Positions 6,600 through 15,297 of a DNA stretch of 33,724 bases are shown here, piece after piece. The stretch is from DASPFV01 sp035620975 (GTDB lineage Bacteria; Acidobacteriota; Vicinamibacteria; Vicinamibacterales; 2-12-FULL-66-21): assembly GCA_035620975.1 (NCBI GenBank), contig DASPFV010000323.1, positions 1 through 33,724 on the forward strand, in the 5' to 3' direction. Below the pieces are notes generated by a model. The model was given only the letters and a program-made list of their open reading frames with translations, made no database searches and was not told the DNA's origin. Both the position numbers and the translations under genes were made by a program. The number at the start of each line of letters is the position of its first letter. Positions within the stretch are counted from its first letter, which is position 1.

Positions 6600-7988
6600 T
6601 CAGGAGGCCACCATCTCAGGCCTGGCCTGGGCGGCAGCGTGCAGGGGGAGGCGGAGCGTGGCACGGCACCCGGGACGGTCGTCGCGGTTCTCGAGCAGCA
6701 GGCTGCCGCCGTGCGCCTCGGCGATCTGGCGGCTCAGCACCAGCCCGATGCCGGACCCGCCCGGCTTGGTGGTGAAGAACGGCACGAAGAGGTTCCCGGT
6801 GTTCGACAGGCCGTGCCCTTCGTCCTCCACCCACAGCTCCATGGAGGGGGGGGACGATCCCGGCAGGCGATGCCAGCCCACCCTCACGGCGCCTCCGGTC
6901 TCGCGGACGGCGTCCAGGGCATTCCGGATCAGGTTGATCAGGAGCTGCTCGAGCTGGTCCCCGTCGCCCTGAATCGCGAGCCGCGGCCCCGGCGAAACCT
7001 GAATGTGGTGCGCCTTCTCGAGCGTGACGACCCGGTCCACGAACGAGGCGATGTCGAGCGGCGCCAGCTTGGGCGGCGGCAGTTTTGCCAGCCTCGCATA
7101 GGCGCTCATGAACCGGCTGAGCGACTCGGACCGGGAGGCGATCACGTTCAATCCGCGCTGCACGTCCTCCCGCCAGTCGGCGGGCGGCGGATCGCGCTCG
7201 ATGAGGGTCGAGAGACTGCCCGCAATCGACTTGATTGGCGCGAGCGAGTTGTTCATCTCGTGGCCGATGACGCGGATGAGCCGCTGCCAGGCCTGCCGTT
7301 CTTCTTCGCGGAGCGGCTGGCTCAAATCCGACAGCACGAGCAGCTCGTGAGGGCGTCCGCCCTGCCGGAACAGGCTCCGGCGGATCTCCCAGCGGCCGAC
7401 GCCGCCGGGAAAAGCCGTGTTGATCACCCGAGGCGCCTCTCCCGTGAGCGAGTCGGCGAGATCCAGCTCCGTCGCGTGCCGTCCGAGCAGCCGTTCGGCG
7501 GGCTGGGCGAGCAGGCGGGCGCCCGCCCGGTTCACGAACTTCAGCTCCTTGTCCTCGTCGAACGTGAAGACGGCGACATCGATCTCCGCCATGACCTTGC
7601 GCAACAGCGTGGTGGCTTCGAGCGCATCGAGCCGCTGGTGGCGCAGCGTCTCCACGAGGGCGTTCACCTCGATCATGACTTCGCCGAGGGGGTCGCCTCC
7701 TCGCGCTCCCCGCGCGCGGATCGAGAAGTCGCCTTCCCCGAGCGCCGCGAGCAGATTCGAGAGGGTCTGAAGGGGCAGCACCACCCGCTCGCGCAGCGCG
7801 AATGCGAAGCCGAGACAGAACGTCGTGATGAGGACCGTGAGCGTCCACTGGACCTTGGGCGTGTAGTCGCCGGTCCACAGGAAAATCAGCGAGATGGCGG
7901 TCCCCGGCAGCGCCGAGGCGAGGGCCATCAGCAGGATCCGTCGGTCGTGGCTCAGGCGAGGCTCGCGCGGGTGAGTTCTGCGGGTCAT
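6600..7988 (-). CDS. Membrane-bound PAS-containing histidine kinase (NtrB/NtrY-like)
   Basis: A 462-residue sensor kinase. Two transmembrane helices lie at about 16-38 and 46-66 with almost no periplasmic loop. A HAMP-like linker follows (66-118), then a PAS domain (~125-225), then the phosphoacceptor helix with His243 in VIGHEMNNSLAPIKS. The ATPase domain shows Asn356 (NLIRNALDAV), a G1 box DEGHG (389-393), an F box FVPFFTTK and a G2 box GSGIGL (411-416). With so little outside the membrane, the signal is probably sensed in the membrane or by the cytoplasmic PAS. The ATG at 7988 has GGAGAGG just upstream; longer frames run through the regulator gene and are shadows. It lies 74 bases after the NtrC-family regulator, its likely partner. 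Confidence 0.92.
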   Translation of the reverse strand: MTRRTHPREPRLSHDRRILLMALASALPGTAISLIFLWTGDYTPKVQWTLTVLITTFCLGFAFALRERVVLPLQTLSNLLAALGEGDFSIRARGARGGDPLGEVMIEVNALVETLRHQRLDALEATTLLRKVMAEIDVAVFTFDEDKELKFVNRAGARLLAQPAERLLGRHATELDLADSLTGEAPRVINTAFPGGVGRWEIRRSLFRQGGRPHELLVLSDLSQPLREEERQAWQRLIRVIGHEMNNSLAPIKSIAGSLSTLIERDPPPADWREDVQRGLNVIASRSESLSRFMSAYARLAKLPPPKLAPLDIASFVDRVVTLEKAHHIQVSPGPRLAIQGDGDQLEQLLINLIRNALDAVRETGGAVRVGWHRLPGSSPPSMELWVEDEGHGLSNTGNLFVPFFTTKPGGSGIGLVLSRQIAEAHGGSLLLENRDDRPGCRATLRLPLHAAAQARPEMVAS

Positions 7989-8062
7989 GCCTCTCCGAGC
8001 AATATAGCCGGTTTGGGACGTCCGGCTGAAGGCGGTCTCCACGTCGAGCCGCCGATCCCGTG

Positions 8063-9478
8063 CTAGAGGCCGTAGCGCTGCAGGCGCCGGTACAGCGCGC
8101 TGCGGCTCAGGCCCAGCGCCTTGGCAGCCTGGCTGACATTGCCGTCGAATCGCGTCATCGCCTTCTTGATGAGGAAGCACTCCACTTCCTCGAGACTCAT
8201 GTCCTCGAGCCGGCCGCCGCCGTCCCGGGTGGCGCGGAGGCCGAGATCGATCGGCTTGACGAGGGGCCCCGCGGCCATGAGCACCGCCCGTTCGATCGCG
8301 TGATCGAGCTCGCGCACGTTGCCGGGCCAGGCGTGCTCGAGGAGGAGCTGCATGGCGCCGGTCTCGAAGCCGGTCAGGCGCTTGCGGTAACGCTGGGCAT
8401 GCTGACGCAGGAAGTGCTGGGCCAGCAGCGGAATGTCCTCCCGGCGATCCCGGAGAGGCGGCAGTCGGATCTCGATGGTATTCAGCCGAAAGAGCAGATC
8501 CTGCCGGAAGCGTCCGGCGGTGACCTCTTCCGCGAGGTTCGAGTTCGTCGCCGAGATGATGCGGACGTCCACGCGGCGGGTTCTCGAGGACCCGAGCCGC
8601 TCGAACTCCCCGGTCTCGATCACGCGCAGCAGCTTGGCCTGCTGGTTGAGAGGCACGTTGGCGATCTCGTCGAGGAACAACGTGCCCAGATCCGCCAGCT
8701 CGAAACGGCCCACTCGATCGGCCTTGGCATCGGTGAACGCGCCGCGAACGTGGCCGAACAGCTCGCTCTCGAACACGCCCTCCGACACGCCCCCCGAGTT
8801 CACGATCACCATCGGACGCGACGCGCGACTCGAGACGGCATGCAGCGCCCTGGCCACGACACCCTTGCCCGTGCCGTTCTCGCCGAGGATCAGCACGTTG
8901 GCGTCCGACGGCCCGACGCGCGAGATGATCTGGAGCACGCCCTGCATGGAGGCGGACTCGGCGATCAGCTTCGGGACGCCCTCGCCCCGCAGCAGCGAGT
9001 TCTCGGCCTCGAGCCGCTGCCCCTTGCGCAGTGCCTGGCTCAGCTCGATTTGGGTGCGGATGATGGCGAGCAGCCGCGCGTTGTCCCAGGGCTTCTGGAT
9101 GAAGTCGCGTGCGCCCCGCCGCATCGCCTCGACCGCCACCTCGACGCTTCCCCACGCGGTCATCACGACCACCGGCAGCGTGGGGTCGATTCCCTGGATC
9201 CGCGACAGCAGGTTGAGCCCCTCTTCGCCCGACGTCGTATCGCGCGCGTAGTTCAGGTCGATCAGGGCGACATCGAACTCGCGGGCCTCGACGGCGGCCA
9301 GCACGCCGGCGGGGGAGGAGGCCGTCTCGAGCTGAAACCCCTCGGCCTTCAGCAGGAGCCGCAGGGCTTCCAGCACGTCAGCCTGATCGTCGGCGATGAG
9401 GACGCGAGGCTCGCTCGGCCTGACTGGATGACGCGACGTCTCCGGCCGGTTGTCCTTCAGGTGATCGGTGATGAGCAT
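8063..9478 (-). CDS. NtrC-family sigma-54-dependent response regulator
   Basis: A 471-residue regulator. The receiver domain (~24-140) has acidic pocket Asp30/Asp31, phosphoacceptor Asp74 in ALIDLNYARD, and Lys129. The AAA+ domain (~168-400) has Walker A GENGTGKG (199-206), Walker B TLFLDEI (266-272) and the sigma-54 contact loop as GAFTDA (246-251) rather than GAFTGA. The Fis-type helix-turn-helix is at the C-terminus (GNVSQAAKALGLSRSALYRRL, from 446). GAFTDA is, to my knowledge, common in regulators next to ABC exporters, so activity with sigma-54 is expected. The ATG at 9478 was preferred to an upstream TTG at 9523 that would overlap the permease. It probably responds to the adjacent kinase and may activate the sigma-54-like promoter upstream of the HlyD gene. 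Confidence 0.94.
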   Translation of the reverse strand: MLITDHLKDNRPETSRHPVRPSEPRVLIADDQADVLEALRLLLKAEGFQLETASSPAGVLAAVEAREFDVALIDLNYARDTTSGEEGLNLLSRIQGIDPTLPVVVMTAWGSVEVAVEAMRRGARDFIQKPWDNARLLAIIRTQIELSQALRKGQRLEAENSLLRGEGVPKLIAESASMQGVLQIISRVGPSDANVLILGENGTGKGVVARALHAVSSRASRPMVIVNSGGVSEGVFESELFGHVRGAFTDAKADRVGRFELADLGTLFLDEIANVPLNQQAKLLRVIETGEFERLGSSRTRRVDVRIISATNSNLAEEVTAGRFRQDLLFRLNTIEIRLPPLRDRREDIPLLAQHFLRQHAQRYRKRLTGFETGAMQLLLEHAWPGNVRELDHAIERAVLMAAGPLVKPIDLGLRATRDGGGRLEDMSLEEVECFLIKKAMTRFDGNVSQAAKALGLSRSALYRRLQRYGL

Positions 9479-9503
9479 GGATTCTGTCTGGTCGCTGTGC
9501 GAT

Positions 9504-11954
9504 CTATTCGGTTCTGAGCGCAACGAGCGGGTCGATCCGGGCCGCGCGTCGCGCTGGGATGAAGTTCGCGACGAGCGCGACGGCCCCCAGCAGCGCCGCA
9601 GTTCCCGCGAAGGTCCACGGATCCCGCGCGCTGACGTTCGGCAGCAGGTCGGCCGGGATCAGCGAGGCCAGCAGGATCGAGAGCGCCAGCCCGATCGCGA
9701 CGCCCGCCCCCACCAGGATCAACCCGCGAGCGAGCACGAGCTGCAGCACGTTCGAGGCGTCCGCCCCGAGGGCCATCCGGACGCCAATCTCGCGCGTGCG
9801 CTGCACGACGGAGTAGCTCGCCACACCGTAAAGGCCAATCGACGCGAGCAGGAGCGCCAGCACGCCGAATGTGGTGAGGACGACGACGTTGATCCGGAGT
9901 GGCGCCAGCGACTGCGACACCTGCTGCCGGAGCGTCCGGATATTGAAAACCGAGAGGGTCGGATCGATCTCGAGCACCTGCGCCCTCACGGCGGAGGCCA
10001 GCCCCGCCGCGCTGCCCTGCGCCCGGATGTGCAGCGTGGCGTTGGGCGTGTAGTTCTGGCGCATCGGCTGGTAGATGAACGGGATCGGGTCCTCGACCAC
10101 CCCGTTGTACTTGCTGTTCCTGGCCACGCCCACGACAGTGGTGAAATCGTCGTCGCCGAAGAACCTGAACCGCTTGCCGATCGCGTCCTGCCCCGGCCAG
10201 AAGCGTTCGGCCATCGTCTCGTTCACGACGACCACCAGGGGCGCCGCGGGCGCGTCCGCCTCCGTGAAGGCGCGGCCACGCTGGAGGGGGATGCCGATCG
10301 CCTCGAAGTAGCCGGGACCGACCGAGTTCACCTGGACCAGAATCCGATCCTGCGTCGTGGTCTCCTCTCCTTCGGGGAAGACACTGCGCGCGATCCCCCC
10401 GGCAAGCGGCGGGTTCTGGGCGACCGCGGCATGCCGCACGCCCGGCAGCCCGCCAATCCGCTCCACCGCCTGCCGGTAGAAGAGCTGCCCTCGCTCCGGC
10501 GTGTATCCCTCCCGCCCCAGGTTGACGTTCATGACCAGCACGCTGTCGGTCTCGAAGCCCGTGTCCACGCCCTGTGCGTGCTGCAGGCTCTTGAGGAAGA
10601 GCCCGGCCGCGACGAGCGACGTCAGCGAGAGCGCCACCTGGCCGACGACCAGCACCTGCCGCAGGCTGAGCAGCGCGGCGATCCCCCGGCGGCCCGTGGC
10701 AGCCGGCACCAGCTCGTTTTTCAGGACCGGCACGACGTCCGGCTTCGACGCCTGCATGGCCGGCGCGAGGCCGAAGAGCAGCCCAGTCGCCAGCGCCAGC
10801 AGCGCCGTGAACCCGAGCACGCGTGCGTCGACCGACACCTCGTCGCCGACCGGCAACGGCAGCTGCAGGTCCGCGGCGATGAGGGCGTCCAGCAGCCAGT
10901 AGGCGAGGAGAACGCCGAGCGTGCCGCCGAGCGCCGAGAGGACGACGCTCTCGGTCAGGAGCTGTCGCACGAGGCGCAGCCGCTCCGCTCCGAGCGCCAG
11001 CCGCACCGCGATCTCCCGTCGCCGCCGCGTCGCCCTGGCGAGCAGCAGGTTGGCGACGTTGCCGCACGCGATGAGCAGCACGATGCCGACGACGCTCATC
11101 AGGATGAGCGAGATCTGGACGACCTGCGCGCCACCCTGCCCGAACGGATTCAGCCGCGCGTCGAGGAACGGCACGGCACCCGCACTGCGGCCCTTGTTGT
11201 CGGTCGGATACGCCTGCTCGAGCTGCGCGAACACCGTGCGCAGGTTAGTCGCCGCCTGTTCGACGCCGACACCCGGCTTCAGCCGGCCGAACGCGAACAG
11301 GAACAGGCCGCGCCGCTGCTCGTACCAGTCGAAGTTGGGCTGCACGACATCGTGCATCGACATGGGCACCCAGCCGTCCGGGTCCGCCCCCAGGATGGTG
11401 CCGGTGAATCCCTTCGGCGCGACGCCGACGACCGTGAAGGGGGTGCGGTTCAGCGTGAGCTGGGATCCGATGACCGCGGGGTCGCTGCCGAGGCTGCGTT
11501 CCCAGAACCCGTGGCTCAGCACGACCACCGGCGTCGGCGCCGTCTCCTCCTCGGGCCGCAGTCCGCGGCCGATCGCCGGCTGTGCGCCGAGCACCGAGAA
11601 GAAGCTCCCCGACACGACCTGAATGGGGATCTGTTCGGAAGCCGTGCCGCGGCTCCAGTTCACCTGCGTGAACGCGAACGCCGCCATGTCGGTGAACACC
11701 TGGTTCTGCTCCCGCAGATCCTTGTAGTTGAGGTGCGACAGCGGCAGGTTGCCCGGGTTGCGCTGATCGGTCATGAAGACCGCGGCCAGTCTGGCGGGCT
11801 CCTGCACCGGGATCGGACGCAGCAGCACGACGTTCACGAGACTGAAGATCGCGGTATTCGCGCCGATACCGAGCGCCAGCGACAGAACGGCGACGGCGGT
11901 GAACCCGGGGCTCTTGCGCAGCAGGCGGAAGGCATAGCGCAGATCGTGAATCAT
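9504..11954 (-). CDS. MacB/FtsX-like ABC transporter permease (duplicated, ADOP type)
   Basis: An 816-residue inner-membrane protein with two FtsX-like permease modules, each preceded by a MacB-type periplasmic domain. The start MIHDLRYAFRLLRKSPGFTA and first helix (~19-41, ending GIGANTAIFSLV) are hallmarks of the acidobacterial duplicated permeases. The first module's helices appear near QISLILMSVVGIVLLIACGN and the last near the C-terminus before PARRAARIDPLVALRTE. ADOP proteins normally lack a linked ATPase ('orphan'), but here an ATP-binding subunit and an adaptor lie in the same operon. The ATG at 11954 is supported by GCGGAG about 9 bases upstream and by family alignment. Transport substrate unknown; extrusion of a lipid, peptide or drug-like molecule is the usual role of MacB relatives. 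Confidence 0.93.
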   Translation of the reverse strand: MIHDLRYAFRLLRKSPGFTAVAVLSLALGIGANTAIFSLVNVVLLRPIPVQEPARLAAVFMTDQRNPGNLPLSHLNYKDLREQNQVFTDMAAFAFTQVNWSRGTASEQIPIQVVSGSFFSVLGAQPAIGRGLRPEEETAPTPVVVLSHGFWERSLGSDPAVIGSQLTLNRTPFTVVGVAPKGFTGTILGADPDGWVPMSMHDVVQPNFDWYEQRRGLFLFAFGRLKPGVGVEQAATNLRTVFAQLEQAYPTDNKGRSAGAVPFLDARLNPFGQGGAQVVQISLILMSVVGIVLLIACGNVANLLLARATRRRREIAVRLALGAERLRLVRQLLTESVVLSALGGTLGVLLAYWLLDALIAADLQLPLPVGDEVSVDARVLGFTALLALATGLLFGLAPAMQASKPDVVPVLKNELVPAATGRRGIAALLSLRQVLVVGQVALSLTSLVAAGLFLKSLQHAQGVDTGFETDSVLVMNVNLGREGYTPERGQLFYRQAVERIGGLPGVRHAAVAQNPPLAGGIARSVFPEGEETTTQDRILVQVNSVGPGYFEAIGIPLQRGRAFTEADAPAAPLVVVVNETMAERFWPGQDAIGKRFRFFGDDDFTTVVGVARNSKYNGVVEDPIPFIYQPMRQNYTPNATLHIRAQGSAAGLASAVRAQVLEIDPTLSVFNIRTLRQQVSQSLAPLRINVVVLTTFGVLALLLASIGLYGVASYSVVQRTREIGVRMALGADASNVLQLVLARGLILVGAGVAIGLALSILLASLIPADLLPNVSARDPWTFAGTAALLGAVALVANFIPARRAARIDPLVALRTE

Positions 11955-12056
11955 GGTGCTGCTCCGCTGAGGCCAGGCTGATGGACACGGCGGCAGGGGG
12001 GACGCGCGGGCGATCACCCCTGCCGCCAAACGGAACGAACCCGCGGGCGACGGCGG

Positions 12057-12800
12057 TCAGTGCTCGATGTGGAAGCCGCTCTCCTCGAGCTCCTTCTCGG
12101 CGCGCTTGCTGCCGTCTTCCTCGACGACGCGGCCGTCGAACAGGTGGATCGATCGGTCGGCATGCCGCGCATAGCGCGGATCGTGGGTCACCATGCAGAT
12201 GGTTGCGCCCTCGCGATGCAGCTCGCGCAGCAGCTCCATCACCGCCTCGCCGTTCTTCGAGTCGAGGTTTCCCGTCGGCTCGTCCGCCAGCAGGATCGAG
12301 GGGGAGCCGGCGACCGCGCGCGCCACGGCGACGCGCTGCTGCTGACCGCCCGAGAGCTGGCTCGGCAGGTGCTTCGCGCGGTGCGCCATGCCCACCTTCT
12401 CGAGCGCCGCCATCACGCGTTCTTTCCGCTCCGCCGACTTCATCCCGCGGTAGGTGAGCGGCAGCTCCACGTTCTCGTACACGTTCAGATCGCCGATCAG
12501 GTTGAAGCTCTGAAAGATGAACCCGATCTCGCGGTTCCGGACGCGTGCCCGTTCGGAGAGGGCCAGGTCGGCCACCGGCTTGCCGTTCAGGGTGTACTTG
12601 CCTTCGGTCGGCGAATCCAGGAGCCCGAGAATCGACAGGAGCGTCGACTTGCCGCAGCCGGACGGTCCCGCGATCGCGATGTACTCGCCGCTCTTGATTT
12701 CCAGGTGGATCCCCGCGAGCGCGTGCGTCTCGACTTCGTCAGTGAAGAAGACCTTCGTGACGCCGTCGAGGTGAATCAGGGTCGGCGCGGCAGTGTTCAT
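12057..12800 (-). CDS. ABC transporter ATP-binding protein (MacB/LolD type)
   Basis: A 247-residue ATPase that powers the adjacent permease. Walker A is GPSGCGKS (45-52), the Q-loop Gln97 lies in FIFQSFNL, the signature is LSGGQQQR (149-156), Walker B is ILLADE (169-174) and the switch histidine is His206 in VTHD. These features and the length match the LolD/MacB/FtsE subgroup. The C-terminus carries an extra charged tail (about 227-247) beyond the usual end. A strong AAGGAG ribosome-binding site lies 6 bases before the ATG. It sits between the HlyD adaptor gene (80 bases upstream) and the permease (102 bases downstream). Confidence 0.95.
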   Translation of the reverse strand: MNTAAPTLIHLDGVTKVFFTDEVETHALAGIHLEIKSGEYIAIAGPSGCGKSTLLSILGLLDSPTEGKYTLNGKPVADLALSERARVRNREIGFIFQSFNLIGDLNVYENVELPLTYRGMKSAERKERVMAALEKVGMAHRAKHLPSQLSGGQQQRVAVARAVAGSPSILLADEPTGNLDSKNGEAVMELLRELHREGATICMVTHDPRYARHADRSIHLFDGRVVEEDGSKRAEKELEESGFHIEH

Positions 12801-12880
12801 CGTGGCTCCTTTTCAATGTGGGCCCGGGGCGTCAGCCGCCGGACCTCATCGCCGTCTTCCGTCATCGCGTCCGGCACCGG

Positions 12881-14140
12881 CTAGCCGGTGATCCGGACGC
12901 GGTCGAACTGATCGTAAGTGGACATGTCGGAGAGGATCACCTGGTCGCCGGGCTGCAGCCCCTCCTTGATTTCGATCGTGTTCACGGAGCTGCGCCCGAG
13001 GCGGACCTGAGTGCGGATCGCCTCGCCGTTCGGCATCAGCTTGAAGAGGGTGATCGTGCTGTCTTCCTGGCCGAACGCCGGGCGGCCGACGTTGATCACG
13101 TTGTCCAGCTTCTCGAGCCGCACCGTCCCGTCCACGCTCAGGTCGGGGCGGGCACCCGGCGGCAGTTGGCCCTCGAGCTGGATGTCGACTCCCACGGTGC
13201 CGTTCGCCGACGCGGGGTCGATGCGTGACACGCGGCCCGGCACGATCCCGTTGCGCGTGTCGACCTCTGCGCTCTGCCCGATCTCGATGTCCTTGGTCTG
13301 CGTCTCGGCGATCCGCAGCTCGGCCTTGAGCACCGTCGGGTCGGCCACCCTCGCCAGGTTCGCGCCCGGCGCGACCTGCTGTCCCACTTCGACCGGCACC
13401 ACCTGCAGGACGCCGGTCATCATCGACTTGACCTTGAGGTCCTCCAGCTGCCGCAGCCGGAGGTCGAGCGACGCCTTCCGCTGGTTGACTTCCGCCTCCT
13501 GCGGCGCAAGCTGGGACTTGATGCCGTCCCGCGAGATGTCCAGGCGCTTCTTTTCGACGCTCAGCCGGTTCTTCAGCTCGTCGGCGTTCCCCTGGTACTC
13601 CTTCAACTGCAGCTCCGAGATGAGGCCGTCCTTGAAGAGAGCCTGGTTGGCCTCCAGCCGGAGCTGTGCCTGCTTGTAGTTCGACTCGATCGTCGCGACC
13701 TGCGATTCCTGATTGAGCAGCTGGCTCTCCAGCTCTGCCTTGCGGTTCACAAAGGCCGCCTGCGCCGACTGATACGCGAGCTGCGCATCCATGACCGACT
13801 GCTGGAGGTCGGGGTTGCTCATCTCGAGGATCACGGTTCCCGGCTCCACTCTGGCACCAGGACGGAGGACGATGCGCTCGACCCGCCCCTGCGTCGTGGC
13901 CGGGATCCACCGGATGTTCTCGGGGACGAGGGTGCCGGACCCCCGCACCTGCCGGATCATGTCGCTGCGCTTGACTGTGTCAATCCAGACGGTGGCGCGT
14001 TCGACGCCCGGCGCGGCGGGCTTGAGCCGCGACACGCCGACCGTAATGAGCACGATGACGAGGAGCCCGGCCCCGGCGTAGACGGCCCGGCGAATCTTCT
14101 TCTTGCGCTTGACGCTCTCGGGGCGTGCGATGTCGACCAT
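12881..14140 (-). CDS. HlyD/MacA-type periplasmic adaptor protein
   Basis: A 419-residue membrane-fusion protein. A lysine/arginine-rich N-terminus precedes one transmembrane helix (~19-36, AVYAGAGLLVIVLITVGV). The beta-barrel/lipoyl half-motif follows (GRVERIVLRPGARVEPGTVI), then a long helical hairpin rich in Gln/Glu/Leu (~120-250), then the second lipoyl half (VEVGQQVAPGANLARVAD) and the C-terminal membrane-proximal domain. It links an inner-membrane exporter to an outer-membrane channel, but no TolC-like gene is in the window, so the exit duct must be encoded elsewhere. The ATG at 14140 has GAGG about 8 bases upstream. It is the first gene of the minus-strand export operon, about 60 bases downstream of a sigma-54-like promoter. 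Confidence 0.93.
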   Translation of the reverse strand: MVDIARPESVKRKKKIRRAVYAGAGLLVIVLITVGVSRLKPAAPGVERATVWIDTVKRSDMIRQVRGSGTLVPENIRWIPATTQGRVERIVLRPGARVEPGTVILEMSNPDLQQSVMDAQLAYQSAQAAFVNRKAELESQLLNQESQVATIESNYKQAQLRLEANQALFKDGLISELQLKEYQGNADELKNRLSVEKKRLDISRDGIKSQLAPQEAEVNQRKASLDLRLRQLEDLKVKSMMTGVLQVVPVEVGQQVAPGANLARVADPTVLKAELRIAETQTKDIEIGQSAEVDTRNGIVPGRVSRIDPASANGTVGVDIQLEGQLPPGARPDLSVDGTVRLEKLDNVINVGRPAFGQEDSTITLFKLMPNGEAIRTQVRLGRSSVNTIEIKEGLQPGDQVILSDMSTYDQFDRVRITG

Positions 14141-14491
14141 GAGAATGCCTCTGTCCTGTACTGCCGGGGTTGGGCACACCCGGCGTCAGTCCAGATTAGC
14201 CAAACCCTATGCCAGACGCGCTGACAGCCTAAACCGCCGCATATGTGGAGGTTGCCGTCAAGCCGACCGGAGATCCCCTCCCCTGCGTGCCCGATCCCGG
14301 AATCGTCTCGTCCCAAATCCGGACAGTGAGCTCGCGGTCAGGGAAGACCTGGCAGCTCGCGGAGTCGGAGAATTGGACGAAGCAGCCAGCCCTCAGGTTT
14401 AGAACAATTTACGGGCTTGCTGCAGAAGGAGCATCAGGCCCCCGCCGGGGCGGCTTACAATCGGTCCGCGAGAGACAGAACGGAGCAGCCG
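14141..14491. other. Divergent intergenic region with candidate upstream activator sites
   Basis: About 350 bases lie between the divergent HlyD and DUF3052-like genes. Besides the sigma-54-like element, the 9-base word AGCTCGCGG occurs twice in the same orientation at 14329-14337 and 14354-14362, 25 bases apart. That is 115-165 bases upstream of the -24 element, a typical distance for an activator site. No coding potential was seen. No convincing sigma-70 promoter was found for the rightward gene. Confidence 0.4.
14199..14214 (-). promoter_or_regulatory. Candidate sigma-54 (-24/-12) promoter of the export operon
   Basis: On the minus strand the bases read TGGCATAGGGTTTGGC. This matches the sigma-54 consensus TGGCAC-N5-TTGC at TGGCA and at TTG with the proper spacing; the final C of the -12 GC is G here. 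It would start transcription near 14187, giving a leader of about 47 bases before the HlyD start at 14140. The operon itself encodes an NtrC-family activator, which makes the match more credible. Confidence 0.55.
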
Positions 14492-15148
14492 ATGGGGTAT
14501 GAAGCGTCCTGCGCCCTCACGATCGACGGCAAACGCTTCGAAGGAACCGCGCTGCTCGAACATCGGGATCTCGTCTTCCGCGGGCCGCTGCGCCTGGTGA
14601 TCCCCCTTGCCGCAATCTCGCGGGCGCAGGCGGAGGGCCCGATTCTCCAGGTGACGTTCGGCGACCGCGATGCGTCGTTCGACATCGGCGCGCCCGCCGC
14701 CAGGTGGGCCAGCCGCATCACGAACCCGCCGTCCCGGGCCCGGAAACTGGGAATCAAGCCCGACATGCTCGTCGCGGTTCTGGGTGTGGACGACGCGGCC
14801 CTCCCCGACGAGATCGCCACGTGCGGGGCCGTCATGACCCGCCGGACTCCGAGCCGCAGCAGGCCGGCCCACGTGATCTTCTACGGCGCCCCGCGCCGGG
14901 ACGCGCTCCGTCGTGTGAAGGAGCTCGCCTCGCTGATACGACCGGACGGCGCCATCTGGATCGTGCGGCCCAAGGGGGTCAAGACCATCACCGAGGCCGA
15001 GACGATGGCGGCGGGCAAGCGCGCCGGCCTCGTCGATGTCAAGGTCGTGAGCTTCTCGGACAGTCACACCGCAGAGAAATTCGTGATTCCCGTGTCTCGC
15101 CGGCAGACGGCGGTGTCTGCCCCTGGCCGCCGGCGCCTCTCGCGATAG
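14492..15148 (+). CDS. DUF3052-like protein of unknown function
   Basis: A 218-residue soluble protein. The region ARKLGIKPDMLVAVLGVDD (from residue ~83) and the C-terminal GAIWIVRPKGVKTITEAE with AGLVDVKVVSFSDSHTAEKFVI resemble the DUF3052 family, whose members share a KLGIKPGM-type motif and a Rossmann-like pattern. Residues 1-80 form a separate beta-rich domain (CALTIDGKRFEGTALLEHRDL...). No catalytic motif is recognisable. The ATG at 14492 has CGGAGC about 6 bases upstream; the longer frame from 14417 adds a leader without family character. It stands alone, divergent from the export operon, and 149 bases before clpP. Confidence 0.75.
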   Translation: MGYEASCALTIDGKRFEGTALLEHRDLVFRGPLRLVIPLAAISRAQAEGPILQVTFGDRDASFDIGAPAARWASRITNPPSRARKLGIKPDMLVAVLGVDDAALPDEIATCGAVMTRRTPSRSRPAHVIFYGAPRRDALRRVKELASLIRPDGAIWIVRPKGVKTITEAETMAAGKRAGLVDVKVVSFSDSHTAEKFVIPVSRRQTAVSAPGRRRLSR

Positions 15149-15297
15149 CCAGCCTGCCGGACCAGACCGCCCTCACTGGCTGCAGCCTGCCCGGGCGGCG
15201 AGCTCTCGGACTGTCGAGCTTGCTGCCCCGGCACGATCTCAACCACGGCCTCATCCACGGCGTGCGGGCGGCATGCGCCATGCGAACATCTCTGCCC

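Noticed and set aside
7990..8030. TATATT as a -10 box for an internal promoter of the kinase gene
   Set aside because: No acceptable -35 hexamer at 16-18 bases; the 74-base gap fits readthrough from the operon promoter.
6600..9155. 851-codon open frame covering the kinase and extending back through the regulator gene
   Set aside because: Only the part from 7988 has kinase domains; the rest is an arginine/proline-rich shadow of the regulator in another frame, as expected at high GC.
9457..11067. 536-codon minus-strand frame and several long plus-strand frames inside the permease gene
   Set aside because: They are low-complexity shadows of the permease, which has clear family homology throughout.
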